A stretch of 42,494 nucleotides of DNA from NCBI GenBank assembly GCA_000697335.1, contig JNEM01015976.1:1-42494 (forward strand). Reading direction: 5' to 3'. Below, piece after piece: positions 36,243-42,494 of this stretch (positions are counted from its first letter, which is position 1; each line of letters starts with the position of its first letter). A program made the position numbers and the translations under genes. Below the pieces are notes generated by a model, which made no database searches, was not told the DNA's origin, and saw only the letters and a list, made by a program, of their open reading frames with translations. This stretch comes from Conidiobolus incongruus B7586. Its lineage: Eukaryota > Entomophthoromycota > Entomophthoromycetes > Entomophthorales > Conidiobolaceae.

Positions 36243-37499
36243 CACCATCCTATAATAATTTGGATGATATTAAATTAAATCTACCACAAATATTAATTTT
36301 TTCACTTTTTAACTATAATATTAACAAAATTCTTATTGTCACTGAACTCAATTATTTTGTTTTTCTATTTATTAAAACAATTCTTTATTGTCATCGCAAT
36401 TACAAATTTAACATTTTAATAAAAATTATTGAATCAGAATTTGAATAATAATGATTCTTTGTTTTGATTTATTTTTGACTTTTTCTTCTATTTAAGTATT
36501 ATTCCAAATTACAATTTGAACCTATATTTATTTGCTGAATAGTTTTAAACCTTGACCTATTATAAGGTCAACTCTTATTGTCAAAGGTTATTTTAAATCA
36601 AACTTATTTTTATTATTACACTAATATATTAATTCATAATTATATTCAATCATCAATAACAATAATTGTTATTTTTATTCTTTAATTATTATATCATATT
36701 ATAATAAATAAAAAAGAATTAAATAAAATATAAACAAATGCCATTATCATAAAGTCATTATGAAATGAAAAATTATTTCCAATTGACCATAAAATTGCAA
36801 ATGTAAATATGTGCATTATAACTGATGAAATTTAATTTTATATAGTAATAATATAATAGCCAAATATATTAACAATTAATATTTTGTTTTCTATAATTTA
36901 TTTTATTTATTATTCAATCAATTGGATATAAAAATAATAATTTTCATTATATATATTATATAAGGGTAATAATTGATTAATTATTTTTTCCAAAATATCG
37001 ATTCGAAACCAATTTAATGGGCTATAATATTATTAAAGTGGATTCATATTGCATAATAAAACATAACCCTAATAATTAAAGTTTTTAATATTTCAAATTC
37101 TACTTTGGATTATATAATTGTAATTTGGAATTGATAGAAAAACCAGTCTAATATCTTTTCAATTTTGTGTTTTTCTATGACATATTATTGAATATTAATA
37201 TCAAAATACTTTAATTTTATATATATAAAAATTGGATATAAATTAATTAATGCATATTTCCATTAAACAATATATTCTAAATAAATTCAATATATAAGCT
37301 AAATTTTGGAAAATTATAGCATAACTATTATTAATTAAAATATATTGAAATAACTTATTTTTATAATATTCTACCATAATTTCAACTTATTATAAACTAT
37401 AATCACAAATATTTTTATGTAATTTAAATAGTAGGAATTTTTTGCAATTGAAAATAAATAAATATTTTGATATATAATATATAGAGATAAATATATAAA
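36243..37499. other. AT-rich intergenic stretch
   Basis: No gene or recognised repeat. A 62-codon open stretch starting at a non-ATG codon near 36260 is AT-driven and not convincing. Confidence 0.4.
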
Positions 37500-39066
37500 C
37501 TGACTTGTAAAAATGAGTCATAAAATCAAAAATATATATATTTTAATTAACAACTAAAACAACTGTATATATTAGATTACTTAAAACTATAATATATAAT
37601 TAAGGTATTTTATTTGATTATAAATAAATATATTTAAATATATTTAATAAACTATTAGCAAATATATTAACCATTAATATTTAACTAAGGTGAGTTATAA
37701 ATTTGCAGGTTTTTGAGATAAAGGGATTAATCTAACAATATATAACTATATCTTTTTTCTCTCTTTGTTATTATTTTATATAGTATTTTATAAATATACT
37801 AAATTTTTTTTATTAATATCATTACACTTAAATCCCTCTTTAAAAAAATCTATTTGTATATCAATTAACTTTATAAAAATGATAAATCAACTTATGATAT
37901 TACTAGAATTACTAGTGTTAGCTAGTTTACTATAGTTAAAGTTGTTATGAATAACAATAAAAATATATTTAAACTTAAATTTAAGTATGTTAAGATTATA
38001 GATAAATATAATAAGAAATATATTTATAGGTTAGCTAGTATAAGCAAGTGTAGTATTATTGTAAAAATATAACAGGAATTATAAAACTATACAAGAATAT
38101 TAGTTAACATTAATATTATTATATGTATTTTACATTAGAATAGATTTTACTTATATTTTAAAAAACACCCCTAACTAAAAAAATCCTATTATAAAATTAG
38201 ATAAGAGTTTAAATGTTATTATTAATATTAAACTAAAACTAATTAAAATAAGGTTATTTAGATTAATGAAACAAAAATATACTTTAATAAATCTAATAAA
38301 AAAAGCTAGATATTTTAAAAAAGATATAAAATTACTTTGTGACTATTATATTAATTTTCCCTAAAAGTATAATAATAGGTTAATTATTATTTAGGGATAT
38401 ATGTTATTTTTAGGTATAGAATATCTTTATAAAATTAATAAGGGGATTAATATTGAGATATATTAAAATATTCTAAACAATGAATTGAAAAAACTATTGA
38501 ATAATATAGGTTAAATAAATCTGATGTTATTTTTTAATAAGATAGTATCTTTTGTTATACTATAACTTTTACTATCAAATAGCTTAAAAATAACAAGATA
38601 ACAGTTATAAAATAGCTTCTTTAATTTCTTAACTTTAACTTAATTAAATACCTTTAGGATTAGTTAAAAAAAGTGATTAAAGCTTTCCCCCTAACAAAAG
38701 ATTTAAATCAGCTTTAAAAATATATTTAAAAAAAATAGAATAAGATTAACCCTTTTTAGTATAAGAAGTTAATTGACTCTATACCCTATAAACTTAAAGA
38801 AGTTAAAAAAGTTTAAAGTAAATATACTAAGTTTTAATTTTTTTATTATCAAAAACTTATAAATTTATAACTTATCTTAGGTAAAATTTAAAGGTTTATA
38901 TTTTAGCTAATTAATAAATAAATACTATCATTTAAAATATATATTATTAATAAATATAATAGATTTTAATTATTTAATTTAGGTTTATTTCATTTAATGT
39001 TAATTAAATTATTACTAAAAATATAAATGTTTTTGATTTTATGACTCACTTTTATAAGTTAATATA
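37500..39066 (+). mobile_element. Decayed Tc1-type DNA transposon, copy 3, both ends visible
   Basis: The most complete copy. Terminal inverted repeats of about 32 bp lie at 37500-37531 and 39034-39066, sharing AGTCATAAAATCAAAA with four or five mismatches; AT-rich flanks are compatible with TA target sites. The DDE core near 38520-38680 reads VIF--DSIFCYTITFTIK-LKNNKITV and then LIKYL-D-LKK (dashes are stops), matching QQDN-PCH, W-LKNN and DLNPIE-LW-ELK of Tc1 transposases, with stops at Gln and Trp positions and Lys where Glu is expected. It is not functional. The copy at 1-942 and that at about 10100-11625 align with it along their length. Confidence 0.85.
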
Positions 39067-39074
39067 TTATAAAT

Positions 39075-40140
39075 TTAATAATTTCTGCTATTATTAATAA
39101 ATTTTTATTATACTTTTATTAAACTCTTAATAACTAAAAATAATTCTTTTTATTAATGATTGAAATTTATTATTTTTTAAACTAAATAAATTTTTTTGTA
39201 AAAATTTTCTTTCTTATAAGTTAGTTCTATAATTACTCAAAGTAATTATAATTACATAAGTTATAGTTTAAATTATATATTAGATATGGTATTTTTTTCC
39301 AGCTATTATTAATTAAAAAGTTTTTTATAGCTTTAAATTTATATATTTTATAATTATTATACAAAATAATAGGTTTTCTAAAATTATATTAGGAATATTA
39401 ATTAAGAATACTTTTATTTAAAAAAACAATATAAAGTTTACTATTAATTGATTTTCCTTTAAGAACTAAATAAAAATACTATATATTATTATAATATATT
39501 ATAATAATTAACATTTGTTTATTAACAAAATATTAATTTAAAAAAATTTATAAAGAAGGTTTATTTAATTTAATCTAATATTTTGATTTGTAATTTAGTA
39601 AAAGATTATATTTAAAAATGTAAGATTTATCAATTATAATTATTTAATTACAAATCTTAAGTTTCTAGTAATATTTTAATAAGTTTTATTTAACAATAAC
39701 TATTTTAACTTTTTTCTAAACTTTAATTAAACTATAAAATACCTATTTTACATATTTATTTATTAATTTAAATTTAAACTTTAATATATATAAAATACTT
39801 ATAAGACTAATATTAAAATATTTGAATAATTCTTTAGCTAAAATAAAATATACTTGCTAATATATTTTTTTACTTTGTTAATAATTAAAAGAATAATCGC
39901 TAAAGTTAGTTTTTTAAATATTAATAGGTTTTAGATAGTTTTTTAATCTTTATTTAATAATAAATAGTTAATTTAGATAATTCTTTATTAAAAGCTGCTG
40001 GTAAATTTTAAATGATTTTTAAGAATTTATGGTTAAGTTTTACTAATACCAACATAAAAAACTTTTGATAATTACTATTTAATTTAAACATAATTAAATG
40101 AAACAGCTAATTTTAAAAAGTTAATTTTTTAATCAAAAAA
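39075..40140 (-). mobile_element. Decayed mariner transposon, copy 2
   Basis: The reverse complement aligns with the intact mariner C-terminus at 42262-42494: FKLYLCNYNYFE against YSPDYNPCDYNCFG and ISIINKKNYF against ISVLNKKNCF. Upstream, a segment resembling the YYELL...HDNARPH region is visible at about 39450-39340 reading leftwards. Many stops are present. It sits immediately beside the right end of Tc1 copy 3; its own ends were not resolved. Confidence 0.65.
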
Positions 40141-41530
40141 TTATAATATATATATATTTTAAAATTATATAATATCTTATTTATTTTGTATATATTTGTT
40201 TATTTAAAACCAATAATATATTTAAAAAATCACAAATTAAAAAATTTCCCATTATTTCAAATTCAAGGTAATATATACAATTATTGCCTAAATATATATA
40301 TAATATTAACATAATATATTTATATTTAATAGGATTATTTTTATTATTATTTATTAAATTCAAATTTCATTTCATTACTTAATAATTGTATTACTTTGTT
40401 AAAAATATTAAACAAATTATAAAAATATTTTTTTTAAATATATATAAAATTAATTATTAAATTTACAATTACAAATAGATCCTTATTATAATACCTTTAT
40501 TCGAAAATAAAATATTTTGAAATATTTTAAATGGTTAAATTTATCAAGATTTTGATAATATTTGTATATTTTTTTATATTAATTTGAATATAGATTTAAA
40601 AATTTAAAAATTCAAATTAGTTCTATTATTCTATTATTTTAAAAAAATATTTAAAAATAAGTAAAATTATATATCTTTAATTAACTTGAAACTATATAAA
40701 ATATATATAAATTTTACCATATATTAAAATTTATATTATTTATCAGATAGTTTTTATTTATTATAAAATAGAACTAATATAATTTTTTAATTTCTGAATA
40801 TTAAAATATTTTATAAAAAAATTAAAAAAATTAGTTATATTAGTTATATTAAGTTTAATAATATTTATTTCAAATATTAATATAATATAAATAAATGAAC
40901 TTAATAAAATATAATATAATATATTATATTTTCAAATTAACCCATATATTAATATATTAATTTATTTATAATTATTAATATGTAATTTGAAAAATTGACA
41001 ATTAATATAAACTAGTTGAATAAAAGAATGATAATTATATATTAAATAATAACTTTTCGAGAAATAAAATTTAAATTAAATTAATCAAAATAAAAATTTT
41101 TATGACCCATATTTTATATTTTATATTCTAAATAGAATATTTCTGTAATAAATAAAATAATTATTATATAGTATGCTTTTGATCATTTTATTATCAAATT
41201 AATACAACAATAAAATATCATTACTACAAATTTTTTAATACGTTACTGGTTTAATTATATTATAAATTTATTTTCTGGCCTTAAATTAATTAAAAAGCTT
41301 ATGATAACATTGAATATAGTAACAATAAACAAAATTTCGTTTATTTCAGTAATATCTAATCGAATATTACTATTTATACAATATATTATCAATGATATAA
41401 ATAGTTTAAATAATTATTATAATATTATATATGCTATACAAATATCACGTTTATTTATTTAGAGAAAAAAAGATAATTATAATAAGTGATATCATCATAT
41501 TAATTATATTTAAATTTATTTTAAATATTT
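40141..41530. other. Extremely AT-rich stretch
   Basis: No gene or repeat recognised. It is among the most AT-rich parts of the window; open stretches here, such as 40181-40363 on minus, are composition artefacts. Confidence 0.4.
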
Positions 41531-41534
41531 TTTA

Positions 41535-41965
41535 AAGTATTTGACGACCGTAAACGTGGGAGGAAGTAGTCTTTTAGAGCTTAAACGGGGAATCGCCAGT
41601 GGTAAATGATAGATTACCACAAGGTTAAGGGAAATTAAGAGGGTTCACCAAATTGGGTGAAAATAGCTTACTGCAAATCAAGGTCTTCGAATAAAGTAAA
41701 TATCTCACGCTCGTCACAACTCAATACGTTTTGTGAGTGTTACGAGAAAAACTTAGAGACTGGATACTTTTGAGAATGAAGATGGAAAGATAGGTTTATT
41801 GATTGGCTTGTGATGATCTTATAATAGGTTCAATTGTTGAGTTTGGGTGGCTATGAATAACTTTAGGTGGAAAGCACTAAGTTAGACTAGTTCATAAAAT
41901 GAAGTACTTCCAATGTGACTTCTTGCATTAGTGCAATAGTCAGAGTTTCTTGAGTGATGGACAAG
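41535..41965. other. Composition island of unknown identity
   Basis: About 430 bp of clearly more balanced composition in extreme A+T, with sharp borders. No frame on either strand is open over it, and I find no tRNA, 5S, snRNA or RNase P landmark that holds up. It could be a structured RNA gene, a relic of a gene, or part of a mobile element. Its right border lies about 200 bp before the mariner end at 42168. Confidence 0.35.
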
Positions 41966-42167
41966 ATTATTCTTCATCATATTATTAATAATATATAATG
42001 TAATAATTATTATATATGTGTATAGTTGATTTCAAATATCTTTTGAATAATTTTAATATTTTATATAACCTTTAATATTATGAAATTGTATAGGATTAAT
42101 ATATACATTATTATTTAAATTATTATAACATAATATTAATAATGATGATATTGAAGTAATCATAATA

Positions 42168-42494
42168 TTAGTGCAGAAATTAAGTAATGGCACAATTTTA
42201 AAATTAAAATTAAACAAATAAATTAATAAATAATATATAAAAATTAATGAATAATATAAAATTAATAGCCTCCTTTATTATTAATAACTCTTTTCCATAC
42301 CTTTGGTAAGCTTCTAATACCTAAAAAACAGTTCTTTTTATTAAGGACTGAAATTTGATGTTTCACGAACCAATTTAATTTGTTTGCAGGAATTTTTTTT
42401 CCTGCAAGCTGTTTTTTTAATTGTCCAAAACAATTATAATCACATGGATTATAATCAGGTGAATATACTGGATGTGGTAACTCCCTCCAATTTT
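42168..42494 (-). mobile_element. Mariner transposon, 3' end, running off the window
   Basis: The element's 3' terminus appears at about 42168, where TTAGTGCAGAAATTAAGTAA after a TA resembles a mariner terminal inverted repeat. About 95 bp of untranslated sequence separates it from the transposase stop at 42262. The rest lies beyond the window. Confidence 0.65.
42262..42494 (-). CDS. Mariner transposase, C-terminal part (5' end outside window)
   Basis: Seventy-six codons are open without a stop and end in TAA. The sequence contains LPHPVYSPDYNPCDYN, the mariner third-Asp block (family form HPPYSPDLNPxDYHLF), then FGQLKKQLAGKK and SLPKVWKRVINNKGGY, corresponding to the usual LPxRWxKCIDxxGxY end. 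The last Asp of the DD34D triad is therefore present; the other two lie outside the window. Transposases of this family cut and paste the element at TA sites. Unlike the two decayed mariners here, this piece is undamaged, so the copy is young or was recently active; whether the whole is intact cannot be told. Confidence 0.85.
   Translation of the reverse strand, partial: NWRELPHPVYSPDYNPCDYNCFGQLKKQLAGKKIPANKLNWFVKHQISVLNKKNCFLGIRSLPKVWKRVINNKGGY

Noticed and set aside
36260-36448. 62-codon plus-strand open frame
   Set aside because: Non-ATG start, AT-driven residues only.
40181-40363. 60-codon minus-strand open frame
   Set aside because: Lies in the most AT-rich part of the window; Asn/Ile/Tyr/Lys noise.

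Overview
The window is a very AT-rich eukaryotic nuclear segment (roughly 80% A+T by eye). Relics of short spliceosomal introns (46-56 bp, GTAAAT/GTAAGT...TAG/CAG), compact intronless genes for small secreted proteins, and decayed Tc1 and mariner transposons suggest a fungus. A zygomycete-grade or gut-dwelling lineage with an AT-rich genome is my best guess, but the sequence does not prove it. The standard genetic code fits: the intact genes use CAA/CAG for Gln and end in TAG or TAA.

Layout. 1-942: 3' part of a decayed Tc1-type transposon. 1431-9112: a dead RAD50 gene whose N-terminus, coiled-coil and C-terminal ATPase parts are still readable, interrupted by a repeat arm (about 2880-5855). 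About 10100-11625: second Tc1 copy. 12854-18492: three genes of a small secreted protein family (two on minus, one on plus). 19015-20080: decayed mariner. About 20100-23060: the second, inverted arm of the repeat; the two arms share a nearly identical 1.8-kb core inside much more diverged flanks. 23060-30500: mostly empty AT-rich DNA with three small islands of more balanced composition. 30603-31169: a longer family member with an 18-residue tandem repeat. 33650-36172: two relic members of the same family. 37500-39066: third Tc1 copy with both terminal inverted repeats visible. 39075-40140: another decayed mariner. 42168-42494: the 3' end of a mariner whose transposase C-terminus is still fully open.

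The main item is the secreted family: four intact genes and at least one clear pseudogene within 24 kb. All have an N-terminal signal peptide and a C-terminal pair of hydrophobic Pro-Gly motifs (consensus x-I/V-P-L/I/V-x-G-P-I/V/L). All five have a TATAAA-type box 63-75 bp before the ATG. I do not recognise the family and propose no activity. The rest of the window is largely fossil: the transposon copies show C-to-T and G-to-A decay, turning Gln codons into TAA/TAG and Trp codons into stops, reminiscent of repeat-induced mutation or strong AT-biased decay.
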